8,387 bases of DNA from Bifidobacteriaceae bacterium (GCA_031266115.1 JAISBQ010000146.1:1-8387), one strand, 5' to 3'. Shown: positions 1 through 5,983, numbered from the stretch's first letter. Translations and numbers: made by a program. The notes: generated from the sequence alone by a model not told the origin.

Positions 1-2
1 AA

Positions 3-110
3 GAGATCAACAACCGGCCCCTGAAAGTCCTCGCCTGGGCCACCCCCGCCGAAGCCTTCCAAGAACAACTAGAATCACTCCAGGCCACAGCCCGTTGCAC
101 TTCCAACTAG
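3..110 (+). CDS. IS30-family transposase, C-terminal fragment (5' end outside window)
   Basis: The first frame open to the window edge encodes 35 residues ending at TAG 108-110. It contains the segment INNRPLKVLAWATPAEAF, which matches the typical C-terminal end of IS30-family DDE transposases (an 'NNRPxKxLxWxTPxEAF' stretch just after the catalytic glutamate region). These enzymes cut and join the element's terminal inverted repeats. Only the tail is visible, so I cannot tell whether the transposase is intact upstream or a remnant. The last codons run into the probable terminal repeat, as is common in this family. Family recognition is from the motif alone; a different DDE family is possible but less likely. 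Confidence 0.75.
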   Translation, partial: EINNRPLKVLAWATPAEAFQEQLESLQATARCTSN

Positions 111-117
111 AAACCGG
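94..117 (+). repeat. Probable right terminal inverted repeat of the IS30 element
   Basis: The sequence overlaps the last transposase codons and the TAG stop. It is called from its position and its likeness to IS30-type ends (GTTGCACTT near the tip of the coding region, then AACTAGAAACC). The partner repeat is not in the window, so exact limits cannot be confirmed. Confidence 0.35.
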
Positions 118-120
118 GAT

Positions 121-150
121 TTGGGTCTTTAGTCCTAGGTGGCGTACCCT
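121..150 (+). promoter_or_regulatory. Candidate sigma-70-type promoter just outside the IS end
   Basis: TTGGGT at 121-126 and TACCCT at 145-150 are separated by 18 nt. The first keeps the TTG of a -35 box and the second the TA...T of an actinobacterial -10 box. It lies 63 nt upstream of the ATG at 213, so it could drive the exonuclease-fold gene. Such hexamer matches arise often by chance, so this is weak evidence. Confidence 0.3.
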
Positions 151-212
151 GAGCGGAAACGGCCGCACGCCCCTGGCTGAGGATGCGCACGGAGGAAGAG
201 CGAGGGTACGTG

Positions 213-872
213 ATGGTTGGGTTCGCCGTGACAGCGATCGAGACGACGGGGTTCCTCCCCGAGGCCGGCGACAGGATTGTCGAACTGGCCGTTGTCCATG
301 TCGATCCGGCGGGCGATGTCGAATTGTGGTGGGACACCTTGGTGAATCCCGGGTGCGGCGTGGGCCCCAGATCGATCCACGGCCTGTGTGACGCGGATGT
401 CGCAGGCGCACCGAGGTTCGGTGAGGTGGCAGGCCACGTCGCGGGGCTACTGGGGGGTCGGGTCTTCACCGCGCACAACCCCGCGCTTGACCGCCGGTTC
501 CTCATGGCTGAATTTGACCTGGCGGCCTGGGGTGTGCCACTGGAGTCGGCGGTGACCCTGAGCACCATGGCGGAGTCTCGGGCGATGTGGCCGGGCGCGC
601 CGCGGCGGTTGAGCGCTCTGTGCCAGATGCGCGGGTTCGCGATCCACGGTGGACGCACAGCGATCGGCAATGCGCTCGCGGTAGTACAGATCGTCCGGCA
701 CCTTCTCACCGCCGCGTCTGCGCGCTCGCGGGGCGTGACATCCTTGCCCTGGGACTCCCGCCTTGAGGAGGCCGCGCGGCACCGGTGGCCGAACGCTCCA
801 GCGGCCCACTACCCGCGGACTAGCAGGAGCGACCATCTCACCGTGGATCTCCCGGTGTTGGCTGCCGGCTGA
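213..872 (+). CDS. DnaQ-like DEDDh exonuclease-fold protein, probably catalytically degenerate
   Basis: The 219-residue product has the layout of DNA polymerase III epsilon/DnaQ-like 3'-5' exonucleases: an ExoI-like region at 4-14 (FAVTAIETTGF), 'DTLVNPG' then 'SIHGL' at 41-58, an ExoII region at 86-97 (TAHNPALDRRFL) and an ExoIII region near 148-154. Normal enzymes bind two metals with D-x-E, an Asp in HNxxFD, and H-x4-D. Here Glu10 and Asp93 remain, but the first Asp is Ala8, the ExoIII His aligns with Arg148 and its Asp with Asn153. Three of five active-site residues are therefore changed, and nuclease activity is doubtful. Residues from about 170 form a tail of unknown role. I chose ATG 213 because GAGGG at 202-206 is 6 nt upstream; GTG 210 and ATG 183 are in-frame alternatives, the latter having no usable spacing from its GAGG. 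The fold call is firmer than any function. Confidence 0.82.
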   Translation: MVGFAVTAIETTGFLPEAGDRIVELAVVHVDPAGDVELWWDTLVNPGCGVGPRSIHGLCDADVAGAPRFGEVAGHVAGLLGGRVFTAHNPALDRRFLMAEFDLAAWGVPLESAVTLSTMAESRAMWPGAPRRLSALCQMRGFAIHGGRTAIGNALAVVQIVRHLLTAASARSRGVTSLPWDSRLEEAARHRWPNAPAAHYPRTSRSDHLTVDLPVLAAG

Positions 873-894
873 CGGATGTGCCCACGGTCGCACC

Positions 895-930
895 AAAAAA
901 CTTTCCGTAATTCTCGTGGGAATCGGGAAG
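895..930 (-). terminator. Terminator-like hairpin with U-tract on the minus strand
   Basis: CTTTCCG (901-907) pairs with CGGGAAG (924-930), and ATTCT (910-914) with GGAAT (919-923). This gives about 12 pairs including two wobbles, a 2-nt bulge and a CGTG loop. Six A's at 895-900 make a U6 tract after the hairpin on the minus strand, the pattern of an intrinsic terminator. On the + strand it sits 28 nt past the exonuclease-fold stop, but no T-tract follows. No minus-strand gene is visible immediately upstream of it (its right side), so it may act as a bidirectional or antisense terminator. Confidence 0.45.
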
Positions 931-943
931 AATCTGGATGTGG

Positions 944-956
944 GGTTCGTCGAACC
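944..956. promoter_or_regulatory. 13-bp perfect palindrome, possible operator
   Basis: GGTTCG (944-949), one central T, and CGAACC (951-956) form a perfect inverted repeat in the gap upstream of the hydrolase. Its position before the structured leader suits a regulator site near a promoter. No matching -10/-35 pair is clear, and the regulator is unknown. Confidence 0.3.
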
Positions 957-982
957 ATATGTACGTGGCCCGGTCGGGCTTG

Positions 983-1052
983 GGTGCCGCCTCTTGGGGC
1001 GAGGGCGGACACCTCACCGGCCGGGCCTTTTCTTATGCCCGGCCCGCCGGGC
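983..1052 (+). promoter_or_regulatory. Potential structured 5' leader of the hydrolase gene with competing hairpins
   Basis: Three inverted repeats follow each other in the RNA sense. Hairpin A (983-993 with 1001-1013) has 11 pairs, two single-base bulges and a 7-nt loop. Hairpin B pairs GGCCGGGC (1019-1026) perfectly with GCCCGGCC (1037-1044) around a 10-nt pyrimidine-rich loop. Hairpin C pairs GCCCGG (1037-1042) with CCGGGC (1047-1052). B and C share the 1037-1042 arm and cannot form together, as in attenuators and riboswitches. The RBS (GAGG 1071-1074) is downstream of both. I recognise no known riboswitch class, and high GC alone can create such pairings. Confidence 0.35.
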
Positions 1053-1079
1053 GCCCACTCATCGACACCCGAGGTTCAC

Positions 1080-1898
1080 ATGACATCGACCACCGGCCCG
1101 GCCTTGGCGATCACCCCGCGGGGGACCCTCACGGGCGCCCGGACGCTCCCCAGCGAGACGGCCCCGCTGGTTCTCCTGCACGCCTTCCCACTCGATCACC
1201 GCATGTGGGAGCCCGCTGCCGGCGCCTTGGTCGATCTTCCCTTGCTCCTTGTCGACCTACCCGGCGCGGGGATGTCACCCGTGGTCGAGCCCACCCTCGC
1301 CGCGGCCGCGGAGGCGCTCGCCGATTCCCTTGCAGCCTGGGGAGCATCCCGCTGGGTGGTGGCGGGCGTGTCGATGGGCGGCTACGTCGCCATGGCGTTG
1401 GCGCGCTCGCACCCAGACCCGGTGGCCGGCCTCGCGTTGATCGACACCAAGGCGGCTGCCGACGATGACGCCGCACGGGTTTCGCGTCACGAGGTGGCTC
1501 GCCGCGTCCTGGCCGAGAACTCCGTGGGCGCCGTCATCGGCATGGCAGAGGCGTTGGTGGGTCCGAGCAGTGGAGCGTCACGGCCCGAACTCGTGGCGCA
1601 GGTCCGAGAGTGGATCGCGTCAGGCGATGCCGCGGGCATCGCCTGGGCTGAGGCCGCGATGGCGTCGAGGCCCGATTCGAGCGGCACGCTGCGGGGACTG
1701 CGGTGCCCGGCGACCGTCATCGTCGGTGACGAGGATCAGCTGAGCCCGCCGGCCGTCGCGAGGCAGATGGCGGGCGCGATTCCAGGGGCAACCCTGAATG
1801 TGGTGGCCCAAGCCGGCCATCTCAGCCCCGTGGAACAACCCGAGCAGGTGGCGGCGGCCCTACGGGATCTCTACGGGAAGGCCCTCGCCCGCGCGTAG
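1080..1898 (+). CDS. Alpha/beta hydrolase-fold protein
   Basis: The 272-residue protein has the classic hydrolase motifs in order: an oxyanion-hole HAFPLD at 34-39, the nucleophile elbow GVSMGG with Ser98, the acid in GDEDQLSP (Asp219), and the catalytic His247 in AGHLSPVEQPEQV. The length suits the small esterase / enol-lactonase / haloperoxidase-like branch; the substrate cannot be read from sequence. No signal peptide or membrane segment is seen, so it should be cytoplasmic. I start it at ATG 1080, with GAGG 5 nt upstream and the first conserved strand about 30 residues in. A longer in-frame extension to 876 crosses the palindromes and lacks hydrolase-like sequence. It is a single gene between the leader hairpins and a terminator shared with the opposing operon. 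Codons for about residues 181-189 form a stable hairpin (1621-1645). Confidence 0.9.
   Translation: MTSTTGPALAITPRGTLTGARTLPSETAPLVLLHAFPLDHRMWEPAAGALVDLPLLLVDLPGAGMSPVVEPTLAAAAEALADSLAAWGASRWVVAGVSMGGYVAMALARSHPDPVAGLALIDTKAAADDDAARVSRHEVARRVLAENSVGAVIGMAEALVGPSSGASRPELVAQVREWIASGDAAGIAWAEAAMASRPDSSGTLRGLRCPATVIVGDEDQLSPPAVARQMAGAIPGATLNVVAQAGHLSPVEQPEQVAAALRDLYGKALARA
1621..1645. repeat. Intragenic perfect 11-bp inverted repeat in the hydrolase gene
   Basis: CAGGCGATGCC (1621-1631) and GGCATCGCCTG (1635-1645) are exact reverse complements separated by GCG. In mRNA this would be a very stable hairpin within coding sequence. It shares the core GGCGATG/CATCGCC with the repeat at 7690-7712. 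Confidence 0.6.
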
Positions 1899-1913
1899 CG
1901 GGCTCGTCAGCGC

Positions 1914-1952
1914 AAAAAAAGGGTGGGGGCCCGCTGTCCGCAGGCCCCCACC
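1914..1952 (-). terminator. Rho-independent terminator for the coiled-coil operon
   Basis: A perfect 10-bp stem, GGTGGGGGCC (1922-1931) with GGCCCCCACC (1943-1952), surrounds an 11-nt loop. Seven A's at 1914-1920 read as U7 directly after the stem (one base apart) on the minus strand. This is a textbook intrinsic terminator for transcription from the minus-strand genes ending at 2100, and gives a 3' UTR of about 150 nt. It lies 15 nt after the hydrolase stop, so the stem may also help end + strand transcription, although no T-tract follows on that side. Confidence 0.88.
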
Positions 1953-2002
1953 AACCACGGCGCCGCACTGGGGCGTTGTGCGACACCGAGCATTGAGCCG
2001 AC

Positions 2003-2020
2003 CTCCGGTGCACACCGGAG
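2003..2020. repeat. Palindrome in the convergent intergenic region
   Basis: CTCCGGTG (2003-2010), CA, then CACCGGAG (2013-2020) form a perfect 8-bp inverted repeat. It lies in the 201-bp gap between the converging hydrolase and coiled-coil genes, inside the likely 3' UTR of the minus-strand operon. It could be an RNA stem or a protein site; no known RNA family is recognised. The rest of 1953-2099 holds only weaker stems and no convincing small gene. Confidence 0.45.
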
Positions 2021-2099
2021 TGGCTTCCAGGAGTGAAGGATAGCCCTGTTGTGTGCGAGAGCGAAAGTCGGCGAGGCACGCACATTGTTGCCCGCCCAA

Positions 2100-3929
2100 T
2101 TATCGGGTTCGGACAGTCCGGCTGAGGTCTGAGGCGACGAGGCGGCGCAAACGGGACAGATAGTGCTCAAGGGCGGAACGGGTGCGTTCCAGATCGTCCA
2201 CCTGACGGTGACATTCGGCTGTGATGCGCTCGGATTCGACCATGGCGCTGTCCATCGTGGCCGAGGAGTTGGCGTTGGCGACGGCGAGCACATGATCCGC
2301 TTCCTCGCGGGCCGCCGCGAACACGTGCTCCTGGTACTCCTCGGCGTGGTGGATCATCCGGCCTGCCTCTTCCCGCGCCTGGAGCAGGCGGGCCGTGGCC
2401 TGAGCGCGACGTTCGGTGGGGCCGAGAAGGCGCTTGTCGGCATCGGCCACCGACTTGGCTTGACGTGTGGACATCTGGGTGAGGGACTCATCCACCTGCT
2501 GGGCGATGTGCCGCTCGACGGCCTCCTGGAACTCGCGGGCCGCGGAGACGATGGCGGTCGCCTGGGCATAGGCCGCCTCCAGGTGAGCCTTCGATGTCGC
2601 CCGGTTGTCGGCGAGGAGGCGTGCAGCGCGGGCGCGGGCGTCTTCCAGAACGGTGCGCGCATAATCCTCGGCGTTCGCGCGCTCGCTTTCCGCGTACTCC
2701 TGGGCCTCGGACCTGAGGACGACGGCCTGCGCAGTCGCGGTCGATGTGACCGTCGCGATCTCCGCCTCGGCCCGCGCGCGGACCTTGCCGGCATAGTCCA
2801 GGGCGTCGCCGCGGCGTCTTCCCGCGTCCTCGTCTGCGGATTCACGTTGGGCTTTGGCGAATTGCTCGGCACGGGTACGTGTAGACCTGGATTCTTCTCC
2901 GGCGATGGACCGCTCGCGCGACACATGCTCAGCCGATTCGTCGCGAACCTCGCGTGCATAGCGGTTGGCTTCAAGGAAGAGCGTCTCGATCTCAGTTCGG
3001 GTCTCTTCCCTGAGCGCGGCGGCCTCGGAATCGACGGACCGCTTGACCGCGGCATAGTGCTCCCGTGCCGCCGCCAGCGCTGTTGACGTCTCGCCGTGGA
3101 CCTGGGTTCGGACCAGCTCCGCCGCCGCATCGGCGCGAGAGGTCACCTCGTTGACCTCCTTGGTAACCGCGCGGCGGATGCGACCGGTGTCGTCGCGGGC
3201 GCTGGTGAGGATCGCCTCCACTTCGGCGTCGGTGGTGGCCTGGTGATTCTCGGCCTCCCGCCGTGCCGATTCCATCGCGGCACGTCCCTCACGCTGGGAG
3301 TGGTCGCGGGCGGCGGCGGAGTCATCTGCAGCCTTGGCACGGATCGCGTCAGCCTCGGCGGTCGCCTCATCGATCATGGCTTGGGCGCGCGAGCGGGCGT
3401 CCTGAATCACCGCGTCCGAGGTGTTGCGGGACTCGGCCTGCAGGGTGTCGATCTGGCGACGAGTGGTCGCGAGCAACGATTCACGGTCGCGCAAGGCGCG
3501 TGCCGTGTCGCGCCGGCTGGTCTCCTCCGCCTCGGCGACTTGGGCCTCGGCTCTCTCGATGAGGTCTTCCAGACGGTGGGCGACATCGCCCTCGACCATG
3601 GCGGCGAAATCAGCGGCCTGCCCCTTGCGTCTGCCGGGCACCCGCCACGACGACTCACGCAGCGCCAGGCGCACCTCATCGAGCTGTCGCGTCAGGCGTG
3701 TCGCATGGCCGTCCAGGCGCTTCGCCTCCGCCTCAAGGGCCGCAAGCTCGGCTTCGGCCGGCTCGCCTGTGGAGGGTAACAGTGCCGACGATGGCGGCGG
3801 CTGACCCGGCGAGAGCGGATCGGCCGCATGTGCTGGACGCGCGCGCCTCAAAGGCGCCGACTCCGTGAAGTCAGTCTCCGTCCCGAACTGCCCTGAATCG
3901 GGACGTAGCTCGGGCTGCGGCTGGCTCAC
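2100..3929 (-). CDS. Hendecad coiled-coil protein, Scy/FilP/DivIVA-like scaffold paralogue lacking the DivIVA head
   Basis: The 609-residue product starts at a GTG with GGAGAG (3936-3941) 6 nt upstream. Residues 1-60 are Pro-rich and probably disordered. A short helical region and a basic patch (about 95-103, WRVPGRRKG) follow. From 122 to 594 I count 43 consecutive 11-residue repeats, typically with Ala at position 2 and Ala, often after Tyr, at 6, and no proline before Pro504. Residues 119-126 (RLEDLIER) match RIEQLMRS of the upstream protein, and the end (RQVDDLERTRSALEHYLSRL) matches its C-terminal helix, so the two are paralogues. This copy has lost, or never had, the DivIVA motif. Proteins of this class build cytoplasmic filaments or scaffolds at growing poles. 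It is 83 bp downstream of its partner and probably co-transcribed, ending at the 1914-1952 terminator. The role is inferred; it may be annotated elsewhere as a 'cellulose-binding protein' by homology to FilP. Confidence 0.88.
   Translation of the reverse strand: MSQPQPELRPDSGQFGTETDFTESAPLRRARPAHAADPLSPGQPPPSSALLPSTGEPAEAELAALEAEAKRLDGHATRLTRQLDEVRLALRESSWRVPGRRKGQAADFAAMVEGDVAHRLEDLIERAEAQVAEAEETSRRDTARALRDRESLLATTRRQIDTLQAESRNTSDAVIQDARSRAQAMIDEATAEADAIRAKAADDSAAARDHSQREGRAAMESARREAENHQATTDAEVEAILTSARDDTGRIRRAVTKEVNEVTSRADAAAELVRTQVHGETSTALAAAREHYAAVKRSVDSEAAALREETRTEIETLFLEANRYAREVRDESAEHVSRERSIAGEESRSTRTRAEQFAKAQRESADEDAGRRRGDALDYAGKVRARAEAEIATVTSTATAQAVVLRSEAQEYAESERANAEDYARTVLEDARARAARLLADNRATSKAHLEAAYAQATAIVSAAREFQEAVERHIAQQVDESLTQMSTRQAKSVADADKRLLGPTERRAQATARLLQAREEAGRMIHHAEEYQEHVFAAAREEADHVLAVANANSSATMDSAMVESERITAECHRQVDDLERTRSALEHYLSRLRRLVASDLSRTVRTR
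2148..3566 (-). repeat. Protein-level 11-residue (33-bp) repeat array, 43 units
   Basis: Residues 122-594 of the 609-aa protein divide into 43 back-to-back 11-residue units without insertion or deletion in the count. The hydrophobic/Ala pattern shifts by one position around units 35-36 (residues 496-517). The units are diverged at DNA level, so this is a periodicity rather than near-identical repeats. Confidence 0.8.
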
Positions 3930-4012
3930 CGGTTGCTCTCCGTAGGTCGTTCAGGGTTTTATCCGCATGATAGGCAAGCGGACCGACTACGTCGTGGAGA
4001 CGCGCCCTAGCG

Positions 4013-5983
4013 TTACTGACCTTCTTCGGTGACGGTGTTCCACGTGGGAATCTCGTCGAAGAGCGGAGCGGGTTCCCCGAGAGCCGGAGCCGGAGCCTGT
4101 GGCTGCTCGATGTCGTAGGGCGTCTCGTACTCCGCCTGCGCCACCGTCACTTCCTCGGTGTTTTGGGCGGTGAACGGGACATCCGGAGTGAAGTACGCCG
4201 GCGGTGCTGGCGGTGCGGGTGGCGCGAACTCGCCCTGCCCGCCTTGGGCGGCGAGGACGGCCTCCACGTTGGGAAGCGGCGCCGCGCCGAGCAACCCGCG
4301 CAACTCCTCCAAATACACCGTGATCGACTCGCGCTGCCGGTTGAGATCGTCCACCTGGCGCTGGACCGTGATCTTCTGGCGCTCGGCCTCCTCGACGGCT
4401 TCGGACAGTGTGCGCTCGGCGAAGGCGCGGGCATCGGCCAACACTCTGTCGGCGTTGCGCCGCGCGTTAGCGAGCAGGTCGGAAGCCTGTTGATCGGCAT
4501 CGTGACGCAGCTTCTCAGCCCTCGCCAGCGCCTGGGCGACACGCTCCTCGGCTTCCTCGGCACGGGCGGTCGCCTCGGCCACGAGTTGGTCCGCCTTGGC
4601 CTTGGACGCCTCAAACCGCTCGGAGTTGGCGGCCTCGGCCGCCTCGACACGCTGGGCGATGTCGACTTCCGCCTGCGCCTTCCACTCCTCGGCCCGTTCG
4701 GTGAGGGCGGCGGCCTGCTTCTTCGCCTCGGCGAGGAGCGTCGAGGCTTCCCGCTCTGACCTCGCGGTCAACTCTTCGGCCTTCACGCGAGCCTCCTCGT
4801 ACACCTCGGATGCGGCACGTTCGGCTTCGGCGCGCGTGGACGAGGCATAGTGATCCGCGCTCTCCCGCAACTCGATCGCCTCGCGGGATGTGGTCGACAG
4901 CAGATCGCTAGCCTCACGCTCGGCGGTGGACCGCAACTCTTGGGCCGCCAGATCGGCAGCGGCACGGGTCGAGGTCTCGAAGGCTTCCGCGTCGGCGCGA
5001 GTCTGCTGCGCGTACTGCTCAGCCTCTGAGCGAATCTGCAACGCGTACTGCTCGGCGTCGGAACGAAGCTGCTGGGCGTACTGGTCCGCCGCGCTGCGGG
5101 CCTGCTGGGCGTACTGGTCGGCCGACGAGCGCCGCTCGGAGGCATCGGATTCCGATGCCGAACGCTGTTCGGCGATTTCGCGCTGGGCCGCGGCGCGGGT
5201 CTGGGCCGCGTACTCCTCGGCGGCTGCGCGCAGCGAGGAGGCCTCCTGCTCGGTGGCGAGCCGCAGCGCTGAGGTATCGGCGTCCGCCGAGGCCCGCAAT
5301 TGCGTCGCGTACTGCTCCGCGTCTTCGCGTTGCTGAGCGACTTCGATGGCGACCGTCGCACGCAGTTCCGACGCCTCCCTTTCGGCGGCCACGCGCTGCT
5401 CGGTCGTTTCGCGTTCCACCGTCGCGGTCAACGCGGCGATTTCACGCTCCAGCGCCGCGCGGCGCTCCGCTTCCTCGGTGGCGAGCTGGCTGACAACACG
5501 GGCGGCTTCGCGCTCGGCGGACGAGACGAGTTCTTCGGCTCGGCGCGACGCACCCGCCAACTCGGCCTCCGACTCCGCCGAAGCCGCGGTCTGAATCTCC
5601 TCGGCCTCGCGCCGAGCGGTGGCGAGAAGCTCCGCCACTTGGTTCTCGACTTGTGCCTTCATCTGGTCGGTCTCCAGCTTGGTCCGGGCCAAGAGAGCTG
5701 AAGACTGGGACTTTGCCTGGTTGAGGACGTCCTGCGACTGTTCCTCGGCGGAACGCATGAGCTGCTCGATGCGGGTGCCGAGGCCCGAGTAGCTGGGCCT
5801 CTCCACCTCCGCCATCTGCCGACGCGCTTCCGCTAGTTCTGCCGTCAGGCTGGCAACGTGCGCGTCGAGATCCTGGACGCGCACCCGTGCCTGCTCCAAC
5901 GAGCTTTCGATACTTGAGACGTGGTGGTCCACGGCCGCGCGGTCATATCCGCGCACTGCCGTGGGGAAATCACGATCTGCCAC
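4013..5983 (-). CDS. DivIVA-domain hendecad coiled-coil scaffold protein (Scy/FilP-like)
   Basis: The 656-residue product starts at a GTG, with a strong GGAGG (5990-5994) 6 nt upstream. Its N-terminus (FPTAVRGYDRAAVD, 6-19) has the F...RGY...VD signature of DivIVA heads, which bind curved or polar membrane. A short heptad-like coiled coil follows to about 60. Residues 67-561 are 45 in-frame 11-residue repeats, consensus about xAExYAxxLRA, with no proline or cysteine. The C-terminal helix (RQVDDLNRQRESITVYLEEL, 542-561) is shared with the next gene. The last 95 residues are Pro/acidic and likely disordered. Streptomyces Scy and FilP are adjacent, coiled-coil, DivIVA-linked polarity proteins, and this gene plus its neighbour resemble that arrangement, though Scy is reported with a 51-residue periodicity rather than pure hendecads. 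It is the first gene of the minus-strand operon. Structural class is well supported; polar-growth function is inferred. Confidence 0.9.
   Translation of the reverse strand: MADRDFPTAVRGYDRAAVDHHVSSIESSLEQARVRVQDLDAHVASLTAELAEARRQMAEVERPSYSGLGTRIEQLMRSAEEQSQDVLNQAKSQSSALLARTKLETDQMKAQVENQVAELLATARREAEEIQTAASAESEAELAGASRRAEELVSSAEREAARVVSQLATEEAERRAALEREIAALTATVERETTEQRVAAEREASELRATVAIEVAQQREDAEQYATQLRASADADTSALRLATEQEASSLRAAAEEYAAQTRAAAQREIAEQRSASESDASERRSSADQYAQQARSAADQYAQQLRSDAEQYALQIRSEAEQYAQQTRADAEAFETSTRAAADLAAQELRSTAEREASDLLSTTSREAIELRESADHYASSTRAEAERAASEVYEEARVKAEELTARSEREASTLLAEAKKQAAALTERAEEWKAQAEVDIAQRVEAAEAANSERFEASKAKADQLVAEATARAEEAEERVAQALARAEKLRHDADQQASDLLANARRNADRVLADARAFAERTLSEAVEEAERQKITVQRQVDDLNRQRESITVYLEELRGLLGAAPLPNVEAVLAAQGGQGEFAPPAPPAPPAYFTPDVPFTAQNTEEVTVAQAEYETPYDIEQPQAPAPALGEPAPLFDEIPTWNTVTEEGQ
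4301..5785 (-). repeat. Protein-level 11-residue (33-bp) repeat array, 45 units
   Basis: Residues 67-561 split exactly into 45 units of 11 residues with constant spacing. Ala dominates position 2, Ala (often preceded by Tyr) position 6, and Leu/Arg positions 9-10. The pattern shifts by one residue around units 38-39, about seven units before the C-terminal end, the same place as in the downstream paralogue. Confidence 0.85.
4994..5125 (-). repeat. Four closely related 33-bp direct repeats within the coiled-coil gene
   Basis: Units 21-24 (residues 287-330) read SADQYAQQARS, AADQYAQQLRS, DAEQYALQIRS and EAEQYAQQTRA. At DNA level each carries a near-identical CAGTACGC-centred core at 33-bp spacing. 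They are the least diverged units, suggesting recent local duplication or homogenisation. Confidence 0.75.

Larger units (their letters stand above)
1..117 (+). mobile_element. Right end of an IS30-family insertion sequence
   Basis: The element is inferred from the transposase tail and the sequence that follows it. The segment at 94-117, beginning GTTGCACTTCCAACTAG, resembles the right terminal repeats of actinobacterial IS30 relatives, in which the transposase stop codon lies inside the repeat. The left end and target duplication are outside the window, so the outer boundary (about 117) is an estimate. Confidence 0.6.

Noticed and set aside
950..966. SOS/LexA-box-like sequence TCGAAC...GTACG
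   Set aside because: The spacer is 5 nt rather than 4 and the right half deviates from GTTCG, so it is not a credible LexA site.
876..1079. N-terminal extension of the hydrolase frame upstream to 876
   Set aside because: The extension crosses the palindrome and leader hairpins, has no hydrolase-like sequence, and ATG 1080 has a well-placed RBS.
1860..2099. Small minus-strand open frame beginning at TTG 2099
   Set aside because: It runs through the terminator into the antisense of the hydrolase gene and has no RBS or family likeness.
1900..2099. 6C RNA, SRP RNA or tRNA in the convergent gap
   Set aside because: No C6 loops, SRP core or tRNA T-loop sequence could be found; only a terminator and a palindrome are supported.
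2163..3779. Long + strand open frames (2163-3086 and 3096-3779) opposite the 609-aa coiled-coil gene
   Set aside because: They arise from the codon bias and 33-bp periodicity of the minus-strand gene; no RBS or recognisable domain, and the antisense coding frame is far better supported.
4994..5125. 33-bp spaced repeats as a CRISPR array
   Set aside because: The repeats are contiguous, lack spacers and encode in-frame coiled-coil units.
4158..5701. Several + strand open frames opposite the 656-aa coiled-coil gene
   Set aside because: Low-complexity Ala/Ser/Arg-rich shadows of the repeat array; no start signals or family likeness.
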